A DNA stretch of 64,000 bases from DASWNP01 sp036399175 (lineage in GTDB: Bacteria > Acidobacteriota > Blastocatellia > Pyrinomonadales > Pyrinomonadaceae), in NCBI GenBank assembly GCA_036399175.1, contig DASWNP010000015.1:62001-126000 (forward strand). The letters are read 5' to 3'. The position numbers were made by a program, and so were the translations under genes. This document shows, in pieces, positions 7,221 through 17,200 of this stretch (positions are counted from its first letter, which is position 1; each line of letters begins with the position of its first letter). The notes beneath the pieces are model-generated. The model made no database searches. It was not told where the DNA came from and saw only the letters and a list, made by a program, of their open reading frames with translations.

Positions 7221-9635
7221 TTACTCCGGCCCGAAGCGGCGGATGTATTCGCCGGAGGTGATGAAGCCTTTGACCATCTCGGCGGTGACGTAGTTGCCGC
7301 CGAACTGGTTGAGCTTGCCGAGCCAGAACTGGTAGCCGGAATCGTCCGAGTCGGGCGAGGCATTCGGGTCGCGCCTGAGATAGCCGTGATACTGCAAGAG
7401 CACGAAGGCCGGGTTAATCTCCGAGGCATTGACCGAAGCGGATTCTGCCACCTTCCTGAGCGCGGCGGCGCGTCCGGCCGCCCCGCCTGAGCCGTAAGCG
7501 GCGATAGCCGCCTGACGCTCGGAGGCCGTCGGCGTCACGCCCGCCGAAGCGAAGAGCGCATCGACGTAAGCGTCGGCAGTCGTCTGCGGGAAGCGGGCGT
7601 TGAAGTCGGCGCTACTGGCGACCTGCGTGGCGTAAGCCTGCTTGTTCGCTTCGAGGTTGGCTTCCGCGCCGGGCTGGCCGATGACGACGCCTTCGCCAAT
7701 CTGTCGCTGGTCGCGGACAAGCTCGCGGTAGCCCATGCGGTTCGATTGGTTGGAGCGCCGACCGAAGGCCGCGCGCTGGATGCGGATGGCGAAGTAGCCT
7801 GTCTCCTGATATTCGATGGAGACGAAGAAGGCCGCCGAGACGTTGATGCGCCTGACTTCTCGACATGCCTGAGTGGTGCATTCGTCAATCTGGTTTCTCC
7901 AGAAGGAGAGACCACCGGCATCGGCCTCACGGTTGAAGAAGTCGATGTAGTGCTGGCGGACGAAGAAGTCGGAACTGAAGGTCGGGTCTTTGACCGGGTT
8001 CGCGCCGTTCACGCCGTCGTTGTCTGTGATGGTCAGCGTCGCAAGGAAAGGCAGGCCAGTAGCTCCCCCCGCTTCATTCTGAGTGAGCATCAGGACGACT
8101 GTTTCGGTAGCCGCCTCAGAAGTGGAGTCAGTGAAAGGCTTTGTGTTGACGCCGTATCTATCGTCGGTGATGAAAACTGTGAAACTCTTGGTTGTTTCGC
8201 CCGCAGCGAAGCGCAGGACGCCGAGCGCGGTCGTGTAGTCGGCGCGGTCGTTAGCCGTTCCGTCGAGCGTCTGGTAGAACACGGTGGATGCACCCTGACC
8301 GCTCGGTCGGCTAACAGTAATCTGGATGGTTCTATCGCCTTCGTTTACTCTATAGTCGCTCTGGCTGAACTGAGCGAGCGTCTGCGTGGCTTCGAGGCAG
8401 TTGTTCTGCGAATTGACGGCGAAGTTGATGTAAGACTCAATCTGGTCTCTCGAATACTGGCAGAAGGTCGCTACAGTATTCGTCTGGGAGATGCCTGACA
8501 TGATGGTTAATGCACATTCGGCGCGGCCATCAGTTTCGGGGTGTGTTGCGCTGAAATTATGCCCAATCTCGTGCGCTGTAACAGTATATTTCTGAGGTGC
8601 TGCCGTTTGTCTCTCCGAGATGCCGACCGAATATTCTAAGCTTCTGCAAACGACTCCGCGCTGCGGGTCTTGGATGGTGTAGGCGAGCCCCGCCTGAGTG
8701 AAGTCTAAATCCCTGCCCGTCCACATGTGTACGAGGTCGCGTGTCGCGTTGGTCGGAGGGTTGTCTCTCCACTGCGCTCTAACCTCATCGAGTAAGCCGC
8801 TTAGGCTGCCCGCAGTGTATGGGTCGTTGGGAGTTGTGAAGACGCGCTGGAAGACAACCTCAAAGGTCAGGCCGATTTCGTTTTCGTAAATCGCATCGAC
8901 CTGATTCATGATGCTCAGAATCTCATTCTTCGCGGCCTGTTCGCTGTTGCTGAACGCCTGGTAGTATTCAAAGTCGGCGTCGGTAGCAATCTGAACAATT
9001 CGTTTTGGCGAAACCGCGTTGGCCTGAACAGCACTTCCGACCGAAGAACTGACGCGCGAGACCTCCGCATTGACTTTTCCAGCCATCGTCGGCACGGCGC
9101 ATTCAAGCGTTGCCCCGTGAATGATGTCTGTTTCCTTGTATAAAAGAAAATCCTGCTTCCCGGCGGCGTCGGAATATCTCGACGCGGGCTCGACGAAGTA
9201 TTTGTGGTCGCGGGTGATTATCATGCCTTCGACGACGCCTTCGTCGATGGTGAGGCGCGCCTGTGCGCCTTCGATGCCGACGAGCGTGCCTTTGTAGGTG
9301 CGAACTTCGTCGCGCCCGAGTTCGCGCACCGCGCCGCCTTCGCCGACGGCGACGGCGCGATAGTTGGCGGCTCTCATGTCGTGCGGCGCGAGCACGATGT
9401 CGAAGACGCCTTCGGAGGTCTCAAGCCGGAGGCGCGAGGTCTGTCGCACCTGTCGAAGGACGCTCGGCGCGTCGAGTTCCAGCACGTCGTAGCGGCTGAG
9501 GCTGCGGCTTATCTGCGGGTCGGAGTCGAGCTTGCGCTGGCTCGACGCCGACGGCGAGAAATAGAGCGAGGCCGCGAGCAGCCCGACGAGGCACAGGACG
9601 GCGAAGACGTAGCGGGCGTAGTCGTAACTTTTCAT
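7221..9635 (-). CDS. Secreted reprolysin-like (M12-type) zinc metalloprotease with Calx-beta and DUF4214 tail
   Basis: An 804-residue exported protein. The N-terminal hydrophobic segment YVFAVLCLVGLLAASLYF is the signal peptide or anchor. A propeptide-like region follows (to about residue 200), then the metzincin zinc motif HEIGHNFSATH (ligands His355, His359, His365; catalytic Glu356) with a downstream SGIS turn in place of the usual Met-turn. Residues about 425-560 form a Calx-beta domain (NEGDRTIQITVSR, LTITDNDG). Residues about 570-800 form a DUF4214 module (FVRQHYIDFFNRE, DECTTQACREVRR, HGYLRRDPN, SGEYIRRFG), ending two residues after RFG. The frame is open up to 9830, but AAGAGG lies about 8 nt before the ATG at 9635. 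Likely an extracellular or cell-surface protease. Confidence 0.87.
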   Translation of the reverse strand: MKSYDYARYVFAVLCLVGLLAASLYFSPSASSQRKLDSDPQISRSLSRYDVLELDAPSVLRQVRQTSRLRLETSEGVFDIVLAPHDMRAANYRAVAVGEGGAVRELGRDEVRTYKGTLVGIEGAQARLTIDEGVVEGMIITRDHKYFVEPASRYSDAAGKQDFLLYKETDIIHGATLECAVPTMAGKVNAEVSRVSSSVGSAVQANAVSPKRIVQIATDADFEYYQAFSNSEQAAKNEILSIMNQVDAIYENEIGLTFEVVFQRVFTTPNDPYTAGSLSGLLDEVRAQWRDNPPTNATRDLVHMWTGRDLDFTQAGLAYTIQDPQRGVVCRSLEYSVGISERQTAAPQKYTVTAHEIGHNFSATHPETDGRAECALTIMSGISQTNTVATFCQYSRDQIESYINFAVNSQNNCLEATQTLAQFSQSDYRVNEGDRTIQITVSRPSGQGASTVFYQTLDGTANDRADYTTALGVLRFAAGETTKSFTVFITDDRYGVNTKPFTDSTSEAATETVVLMLTQNEAGGATGLPFLATLTITDNDGVNGANPVKDPTFSSDFFVRQHYIDFFNREADAGGLSFWRNQIDECTTQACREVRRINVSAAFFVSIEYQETGYFAIRIQRAAFGRRSNQSNRMGYRELVRDQRQIGEGVVIGQPGAEANLEANKQAYATQVASSADFNARFPQTTADAYVDALFASAGVTPTASERQAAIAAYGSGGAAGRAAALRKVAESASVNASEINPAFVLLQYHGYLRRDPNASPDSDDSGYQFWLGKLNQFGGNYVTAEMVKGFITSGEYIRRFGPE

Positions 9636-9846
9636 TGCATACCTCTTGATAATTGAAAGGTTAATTCTGCTTAAAAATTTTCGGGGAGGGCGCGACGTTT
9701 GGCTGCCACAGCTTGCCGGGGAGCCATAGCTCGGTGAGGTTTTCCGGCGGCGGATTCCGGAAGGCGGGCTTGCCGCCTCCCGATTTGTGCGACCGAAAAT
9801 AACATACATGATGCCCGCGACATAATGCAACGAGCCGGGGCTTCAG

Positions 9847-12800
9847 CTAGCGTCCGAAGCGCTCCTGATACTCGCCGGAGGTGATGAATGCCTTGACCAT
9901 CTCCGAAGTTATCGGGTTGCCGCCGAAGCTGTTGAGCTTGCCCAGCCAGAAGTTGTAGCCGCTGTAGTCGAGCCCCGGCTGCGGGGGGTCGTTCGGGTTT
10001 CGACGCAAGTATCCGAAGTACTGCATCAGGACGAAGGCTCTCGAATAGTGAGCCCGCGTGAAGGCGGGGTTTTCGGCTACCTGGCGGAGCGCCTGCGCGC
10101 GTGTGATTTGCCCTGCGCCGAGGCGTGCGACGAGCTCCTGCCGCTCGGCGGGCGTGAGGGAGTTTCCGGTGTTGGCGTCGAGCGCATCGACGTAGGCGGC
10201 AGCCGACATCGAGAAGGGATACTGCGCGAGGAAGGCGGGGCGCAGGACGAAGCGGTCGGCGTAAGCCTGCTTGTTGGCTTCGAGAAGCGCGGTCGCGCCG
10301 GGCTGGCCGATGACGACGCCGCGCCCAATCTCCTGCGTGTCGGCGAGGAAGCTTCTCAAGGGCAGCCGCTCAGCCGTGTTGTGTGCCGACTGGTAGAAGC
10401 GATAGACGAGATAGCCCGTCTCCTGAAACTCAATCGAGACGAAGAAGGCCGCCGAGACGTTGATGCGCCGAATCTCCCTGCACTCCTGAGTGGTGCATTC
10501 GTCAATCTGGTTTTTCCAGAAGGCGAGGCCACCGGCGTCGGGCTCGCGGTTGAAGAAGTCGCGGTAATGTTGTTGGACGAAGAAGGTGGAATCGAAATTT
10601 GAATCCCAACGGACGGGGCTCGCGCCGTCCGCCGCGTCGTTGTCGGCGATGTTAACGACCGCGCCGGAGATTGAGCCGAGGATTGCGCCCTGCGGATTGG
10701 AGAGCGTGAGCGCGAAGGTCTCGGGGGTCTCTTTGAAGAGGTCGTCGGTAATGAAGAGGTTGAGCGTCTTGATAGTCTCGCCCGCGTTAAAGCCGACGGT
10801 GCCGATGGCGGCCAGGTAGTCGGAGCGGTCGGAGGCCGACTGGTTGACCGTCTCGTAGGAGACGCTGAAGGCGCTCGATGCGTCGCCCGTACGCGTGAGC
10901 GTTAACTGAACGCTGCCGCCGCCTTCGCCGACGCTGTAAGTAGCGCTGCTGAACTGAACGGAGGGCGCGCTCGCCTGTGTGCCCTGCGTGACGTTGAAGG
11001 TCTGCCCGGCGACGGTGAGCGTGCCGGTGCGCGCGGCGTTCGTGCCGTTGGCGGCGACGTTGAAGTAGAGCGTGGCGTTGCCGCTTCCCGAAGGAGCGGA
11101 GAGAATCGTTATCCAATCGACGCTGCTCGCCGCCGTCCAGTTGCAGCCCTGCGTGGCCGTCAGGTTGAGGCTGCCGATGCCGCCGTTGTAGACGAAGGAC
11201 TGGCTGGCGGGCGCGAGGGCGAAGTTGCAGACGAAATCGCGGTTCAGCTCGTATGCGCCGCGCCCGTAGGTGGAGAGCTGGATGCGACCGTCGGGGCGAG
11301 CCGAGAAGCCTGTGACGACCGCCGGAGGCATCCCCTGATTGAACGTCTCCCAGCTTGCGCCGCCGTTGGTGGAGCGAAAGACGCCGATGTCCGTGCCCGC
11401 GTAGAAGGTCGAAGCGTTGAGCGGGTCGATGAGAAAGGCGCTGGTCGGAATGTTCGGGAGATTGTTGCTGATGTCCGTCCAGGATGCGCCTAGGTTCGTG
11501 GTCTTGAAGACGTGGCCTGAGCCGTAGCCGGAGACGGTCAGGTAAGCGGTGCTCGGACTTGCGGGGTCAACCGTGATGCTCTCGATGAAGCGGTCGGGCA
11601 GACCCGCAGTGATGTCCGTCCAGCTCGCGCCGCCGTCGCTTGAGACCATCGCGCGGCCTCTGGCCGAGCCCGTGTAGATGACGTTCGTGTTCGAGCGCGC
11701 GACGCCGATGGCGGTCAAAACGTCTGCCGGGATGCTCGGCGTGACGTTCGTATTGGCAGGCCCTTTCGTCAAATCGGCGACGCCTGCGGGCGGCGTCCAG
11801 GTGTTTCCCAAATCAGTGCTGACGAAGAGCCGCCACGTCCCGAAGTAGAGCTTCTGATCGACGCCGTTGCCGTTGAAGGGCGGATAGAAGGCGATGCGCG
11901 GCGACTGTGTGGCGGTAGAGGTCTCGCCGAAGATGCTGTTTGAGCCGATGGTTTTCTGAAAGGTGTCGCCGTTATTCGTGTAGCGCGAGATGGAGCCGTA
12001 GACGTAGGTGGTGAAGACCATCTGCGGGTCGAGCGGATTGACGACGACGCGCCCGCCGTCGCCTCCGGCGAACTCCGCCCACTGACTCGTGCCCGCGCCG
12101 CGACGCTGCGTGCCGTTGTCCTGCGTGCCGCCGTAGGAGATGTTCGGGTCGGTCGTGTGCTGAGTGATGCCGATGAACTGCGTGAGCGAGAGCGTCGAGT
12201 TGAGCGACTGGAAGGTCGCGCCTGCGTCTGCGGATTTGTAGAGGCCGCCGTCGTTGCCGAGATAGATGAGGTTCGAGTTGCCGGGCGCGAAGGCGAACGA
12301 TTGCTGGTCTGGATGAGCTTTCGAGCCGCCGGGATTCTGCGGGTCGTTGACGGGACGATAGGCGAAGCCGCCGTTGAGCGGAACGAAGTTCTTCGTCATG
12401 TTCGTCCAGTTTGAGCCGCCGTCGGTCGATTTGTAAACGTCTCGCGCGCCGATGTAGAGGATGTCGGGGTTCGAGGGGTCGGCGTGAATGTATGTGTTGT
12501 AGCCGAACTGGCCGGGGTCGATGCCGACGGCGTTTCGGTTCGTCCACGTCTGGCCGCCGTCGTCGCTCACTTTGACGCGGACGGTGTTTGTGCCGGCAGA
12601 AGCGTTGCCGATGTAGACGTAGAGCCTTTGAGGCGCGGCGGGCGTGACGGCGAGGCGCACGTCGCGCGCCGAAGGCAGGTCGGCGGAGATGAAAGGCGTG
12701 GTGTAAATCTTCGCCCAGTTCTCGCCGCCGTCGGTCGATTTGTAGACGCCGGGCGGGTGCTCGGAATTTGTCGGGTCAACGCGGCGCGTGCCGAGGTAGA

Positions 12801-13815
12801 GCGTCTGCGCGTTTGTCGGATGAATCACCAAATCGCGGACGAGGCCGCCGAGTGTCCTGTGCCAACTGACGCCGCCGTCGGTCGAGATGAAGAAGCCGCT
12901 TGAGTTGGCGATGTTGGTGGTGTAGAGGGCGTTGTTGTAGTTGCCGGTGTACTGCGCGAGATAGACGCGGTTCGGATTGGTCGGGTCAACCTTGATTTCG
13001 GCGACCGTGCCGGGCGCGGGCAGAGTCGAGTTGCTGACGCGCGTCCAAGTCGCGCCCGCATCCGTCGAGCGCAGAACACCCGTGCCGAGATAGGCGTTGT
13101 CGATGTCGCCCATCCCTGCGTAGACGATTGAGGGGTTGCTCGGCGCGAAGGCGATTGAGCCGACGGCCAAATCGACCTGCGCGTCGCTGACGGGCGCGAA
13201 GCTTGCGCCGCCGTCGGTCGAGCGCCAGATGCCGCCCGTCGATGCGCCGACGAGGATGAGCTGCGGGTTGGCGGGCGAGACGGCGACGGAGTTGATGCGG
13301 CCACTGAGCAGACCCCAGTTTTCAAGATAGACTGAAGAGGTGGACTGCGGGCCGATGGGTATCCACATCGGCTGCACGTCGCGCGCGCGAAGCCCGCCCT
13401 TGTCGCCGATGGGGCGCGACTCCCACGCGAGCCGCCGCGCGCCCGCCGGAATCTCGCCGAACGGATAAGCCCTCTTGTAGTAGAACCACTTCTGCCGCCC
13501 CTCCACATCTTCGCCACCGCCGGAGGCTCCGGCCTCTTCCTCCTGCCTCGGCTCGACGTGCTGCGGCGGCTGCGCGCCGCGCGCCGTCGTCTTCTGTCGA
13601 AGCTTCGTCGGCGCGCCTCTTCTCTTCTGCGCGCTCGAAGAAGCTCGCCTGCCCTGCGACACTTTGCGCGCAGCCGACGCGCTCGACGAGTCGAAGGCAA
13701 GGAAGAGGATTGAGACAAACAGCAAACAGACCGAGAGCAGTGCCAGTCGAAAGCTTCGTGCGCGTCGGCGCGCGGAGAGAGAAAGGGGCGTAGGAGGGAA
13801 GTTTGAATCTTTCAT
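9847..13815 (-). CDS. Secreted BNR/sortilin-like propeller protein with BACON-like, Calx-beta and DUF4214 domains
   Basis: A 1322-residue exported protein. The hydrophobic segment LALLSVCLLFVSILFLAF (about residues 24-41) is followed by a basic and Ala/Gln/Glu-rich linker. From about residue 115 to 840 there are many BNR/Asp-box repeats (STDGGASF, STDAGATW, STDGGENW, SSDGGASW), as in VPS10/sortilin and glycosidase-like propellers. A BACON-like Ig domain follows (about 860-945; CNWTAASSVDWI, GTLTVAGQTFNVTQG), then Calx-beta (about 955-1075) and DUF4214 (about 1085-1318), ending SGEYQERFGR. No clear catalytic residues are visible, so it may bind or display rather than cleave. The frame opens at 13863, but the signal sequence fits the ATG at 13815 better; its ribosome binding site is weak. 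Confidence 0.85.
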   Translation of the reverse strand: MKDSNFPPTPLSLSARRRARSFRLALLSVCLLFVSILFLAFDSSSASAARKVSQGRRASSSAQKRRGAPTKLRQKTTARGAQPPQHVEPRQEEEAGASGGGEDVEGRQKWFYYKRAYPFGEIPAGARRLAWESRPIGDKGGLRARDVQPMWIPIGPQSTSSVYLENWGLLSGRINSVAVSPANPQLILVGASTGGIWRSTDGGASFAPVSDAQVDLAVGSIAFAPSNPSIVYAGMGDIDNAYLGTGVLRSTDAGATWTRVSNSTLPAPGTVAEIKVDPTNPNRVYLAQYTGNYNNALYTTNIANSSGFFISTDGGVSWHRTLGGLVRDLVIHPTNAQTLYLGTRRVDPTNSEHPPGVYKSTDGGENWAKIYTTPFISADLPSARDVRLAVTPAAPQRLYVYIGNASAGTNTVRVKVSDDGGQTWTNRNAVGIDPGQFGYNTYIHADPSNPDILYIGARDVYKSTDGGSNWTNMTKNFVPLNGGFAYRPVNDPQNPGGSKAHPDQQSFAFAPGNSNLIYLGNDGGLYKSADAGATFQSLNSTLSLTQFIGITQHTTDPNISYGGTQDNGTQRRGAGTSQWAEFAGGDGGRVVVNPLDPQMVFTTYVYGSISRYTNNGDTFQKTIGSNSIFGETSTATQSPRIAFYPPFNGNGVDQKLYFGTWRLFVSTDLGNTWTPPAGVADLTKGPANTNVTPSIPADVLTAIGVARSNTNVIYTGSARGRAMVSSDGGASWTDITAGLPDRFIESITVDPASPSTAYLTVSGYGSGHVFKTTNLGASWTDISNNLPNIPTSAFLIDPLNASTFYAGTDIGVFRSTNGGASWETFNQGMPPAVVTGFSARPDGRIQLSTYGRGAYELNRDFVCNFALAPASQSFVYNGGIGSLNLTATQGCNWTAASSVDWITILSAPSGSGNATLYFNVAANGTNAARTGTLTVAGQTFNVTQGTQASAPSVQFSSATYSVGEGGGSVQLTLTRTGDASSAFSVSYETVNQSASDRSDYLAAIGTVGFNAGETIKTLNLFITDDLFKETPETFALTLSNPQGAILGSISGAVVNIADNDAADGASPVRWDSNFDSTFFVQQHYRDFFNREPDAGGLAFWKNQIDECTTQECREIRRINVSAAFFVSIEFQETGYLVYRFYQSAHNTAERLPLRSFLADTQEIGRGVVIGQPGATALLEANKQAYADRFVLRPAFLAQYPFSMSAAAYVDALDANTGNSLTPAERQELVARLGAGQITRAQALRQVAENPAFTRAHYSRAFVLMQYFGYLRRNPNDPPQPGLDYSGYNFWLGKLNSFGGNPITSEMVKAFITSGEYQERFGR

Positions 13816-14290
13816 GGAGAGCCTACTTGCCGGGGATAGAGCCGCCGACTGATTCGCAAGCAATAGATGAGCGCCTCGGAAGAGGGCTTCGGCTTTAAGC
13901 GACGCGCCCGCGTGAGAGATTGGAGAATCTCTACTACGACGAAGGCTGGCGCTCTTTGCGGTCGCCTTGCTGTCGCCCTTCCCTGTTTGAAGAATGGACG
14001 AAGCGAGGCTTTCTTGAAGTAAGGAGAGAGCGTTTGAGAGACGACAATCGAAAAGTCGTCCCCGGTTCGGCTTGGGTTGATGTTTGCGGCGACGCTCGAA
14101 GGGGTTTTACTGCTACGGCTGCTGCGCGCCGCGACGATTGCCGGGAGCAACTCGTCCCGTCCAACTGCAACTCTAGGTGCGAAATACGATTGCTGTCAAG
14201 AACGACTGCGCCCGCTCGGGGTCGTATCTATTCTCGACAGCAATCGTGAGTTTCAAAGTGTCGGGCTCGGCGTGCGCGCACGTTTCTGTA
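13816..14290. other. Intergenic region with one hairpin, no gene seen
   Basis: 475 bp between two minus-strand secreted-protein genes. No reading frame here has a ribosome binding site or recognisable product. It contains the hairpin listed at 14186-14247. It should also hold the promoter of the BNR protein, but I see no convincing -35/-10 pair. Confidence 0.6.
14186..14247 (-). terminator. Hairpin downstream of the subtilisin gene
   Basis: ACGATTGCTGTC (14186-14197) pairs perfectly with GACAGCAATCGT (14236-14247), with an inner GAACGAC/GTCGT pairing. It lies 44 bp past the stop of the minus-strand subtilisin gene, where a terminator is expected. No strong U-tract follows, so the mechanism is uncertain. 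Confidence 0.55.
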
Positions 14291-17200
14291 TCAAGACCCG
14301 AAGCGCTCCTGATACTCGCCGGAGGTGATGAAAGCCTTGACCATCTCCGAGGTGATGTAGTTGCCGCCGAAGCTGTTGAGCTTGCTCAGCCAGAAGTTGT
14401 AGCCGCTGTAGTCGAGCCCCGGCTGCGGCGGGTCGTTCGGGTTTCGACGCAAGTATCCGAAGTACTGCATCAGGACGAAGGCTCTCGTGTATTCCCTCCG
14501 GCCGAAGGCCGCGTTCTCGGCTACCTCGCGAAGCGCCTGCGCGCGTGTGACGAGACCGACGCTCAGGCGTGCGCCGAGGTCGACAGCCTGTGCGGGCGTG
14601 AGCGAGTTGCCGGTGCGGCTGTTGAGCGTTTCGACGAACTGCTGCGGGTTCAGGTGCTGATGAGCGGCGACGAACTGCGGGCGCGAGACGAACTCGTCGA
14701 AGAAGCGCTGCTTGTTGGCTTCGAGCTGCTGCTGCCACGCGCCGACGTTGACGATGACGCCGCGCCCAATCTCCTGCGTGTCGGCCATGAAGTCGTTCAG
14801 TCGAAGCTGCTCGCCGGTGCCGAAGGCGGCCTGGTGCGTGAGGTAGACGAGGAAGCCGGTCTGCTGAAACTCGGTCGAGACGAAGAAGGCCGCCGAGACG
14901 TTGATGCGCCGAACTTCCCTGCACTCCTGAGTGGTGCATTCGTCAATCTGGTTCTTCCAGAAGGCGACGCCGCCCGCATCGCCCTCGCGGTTGAAGAAAT
15001 CGACGTAGTGCTGGCGGACGAAGAAGTCGCTGTTGAAGGTGGCGTCGCGGACGGGGTTTGCGCCGGTCGCCGGGTCGTTGTCGTTAATCGTCACGGTGAC
15101 GCTCGTCTGCGCGCCGAGAGAGGTGTGAACCGGACTGCTCAGAGTGACGTTGAAGTTCTCGGCTGATTCCTGAAAAACGTCGTCGGTGATGAAGACCTCA
15201 ATCGTCTTGGAGGTCTCGTTCGCAGCGAAGCGGAGCACTCCGCGCGCGATGCTGTAGTCGGAGCGGTCGGAGGCCGAGCCGCCGCCGGTCTGATAGAAGA
15301 CGTTGGCGGACTTCGAGGTGTCGCCGCTTCGGTTGACCGTGAGCTGGATGCGACGGTCGCCCTCGCCGACGCTCGCCGTCGCCGCGCCGAAGGCGACCGA
15401 GTTTGCGCCGATGCCCGAATCGTCGTCCTGAATGGTGAGGACGGCGGTGTTGGGCGAGCCGAGATTCGCGCCGTTCGTCGGGTTCGTGAGCATCAGGTTG
15501 ACGGTCTCGCCCGACTCGGCTGCGGTGTCGTTGATGATGGAGACGCGGACGGTCTTCGAGGTCTCGCAGGGCGCGAAGCTGAGCGCGCCGGAGAGGCTGT
15601 TGTAGTCGGAGTTATGGTCGGCTGTGCCGTTGCCCGTGCCGATGTTGACGGACTGAGCCGTGAAGGCGTCGCCCGTGCGCGTGACGGTGACGGTGGCCGA
15701 GCCGCCGTCTTCGCCCGCCGTATAGCTCGAAGCGCTGAACTGGAAGAAAGAGGGCGGGGGCGGTGGCGGAGGCGTAAAGACGACGGTCGCGGCGTTGGTC
15801 AGATTTATCAGAGAGTTTTCCGACGTGTGCGAGGTGACGACGAAGGCGCGCGCCTCGCCCGCCGAAATTCCGACGACGGGGAAGAGGCTCGTGTTGCCGC
15901 TTCCGTAGCGGAAGATAATCGTGCCGTCGCTTCTCAGCTCAATCTCGAAGTTGATGGGATTCTCGCCGCGCGAGGTCGTAGAGGTGAGCGGCGTGTCGAA
16001 GGTCGTGCCCTGCCAACGGAAGATGATGCTCGTGCCGCTCTGCGTGACGAACACGTCGCCGTTGTTGCGGTCGGTTCTGAGGTCGTCCCACATGCCTGCA
16101 ATCATGGGCAGCGTCTCCAATCCGGCGATGCTGCTTCCGGCATCCATGCCGACGCCGTTCTCGTTCGGCAGAGGGGCGAAGTAGAGCGCGCCGTTTGAAG
16201 AGACGGTGACGGACGAGTAGGTCTTACCGAAGAACGGGAAGGCGAACGGCAGCGCGTGGTTCTCTCTGTACACGTCGTCGCCTTTGAGGTTGATGCCCGC
16301 GCCGCCGGAGAGCGAGCCTGCGCCCTGCGTCGAGACGGCATAAGGGTTGGCGAAAGGCGCGCTGGTCGAGACGTTGACGATGCCGCCGCCGCTATTAGCT
16401 CCGACCTTGTCGTAGGTGCTGATGCTGATGCTTCCCTGAAGCGACTGGTAAGGGATGCTGACCGTGATGGTCTCTTGCGTGCCGGGCTGGCCGGGAATCT
16501 TGGTGGCGAGCAGGCGCGTGCCGAGTCCGGGGTTGTTCGGGTCGTTAAACGTAATCTCGTAGAGAGCGGCAGGGCCGCCGCCGCTTCCGTTGTCGCCGGG
16601 CGCAGTCCAGCCGAGCGTGACGTTGCGCCCGCATTGCGAGATGAGACGGAAGTCGCCGATGCTGCCCGGCAGCGCATTGTCGTTGGCCGCGATGGCTTGC
16701 AGCGAGTTGTTGACGTTCAGACGACGCCCGGAAAAGACCTTGCCGGAGAGCTGTGCGACGGGGTCGCCGCTAAAGACGAGCGAGTTGCGCAGACGATTGA
16801 CGCTGACATCCGGAAACTGCGAAAGGATGAGCGCGGCTGCGCCCGCGACGTGCGGCGCGGCCATCGAAGTGCCGCTGAAGGCCGAATAGGTGTTGTTCGG
16901 CGTCGTGCTGACGATGCCTCTGCCGGGCGCTCCCATGTGGACGAGGCCGAGGCCGAAGTCAGAGAAGATGGCGATTTGCTCGAAGCGGTCGGTGGCCGCC
17001 ACCGAAATCATGTTCTGAAGATTGTAGTCGGACGGGTAATGCGGAAAGCCCGTGTTGTTCGCCGCCTGATTGCCCGCCGCCGCGACGAAGAGGATGCCCG
17101 ACGAAGCGAGCTGGTTGATGGCGTCAATCTCCGACTGTGAGCGTCCGCCGCCGCCGTAGCTGTTGTTGAGCACGCGGAGATTTGCGCCCTGCCCGCCGCC

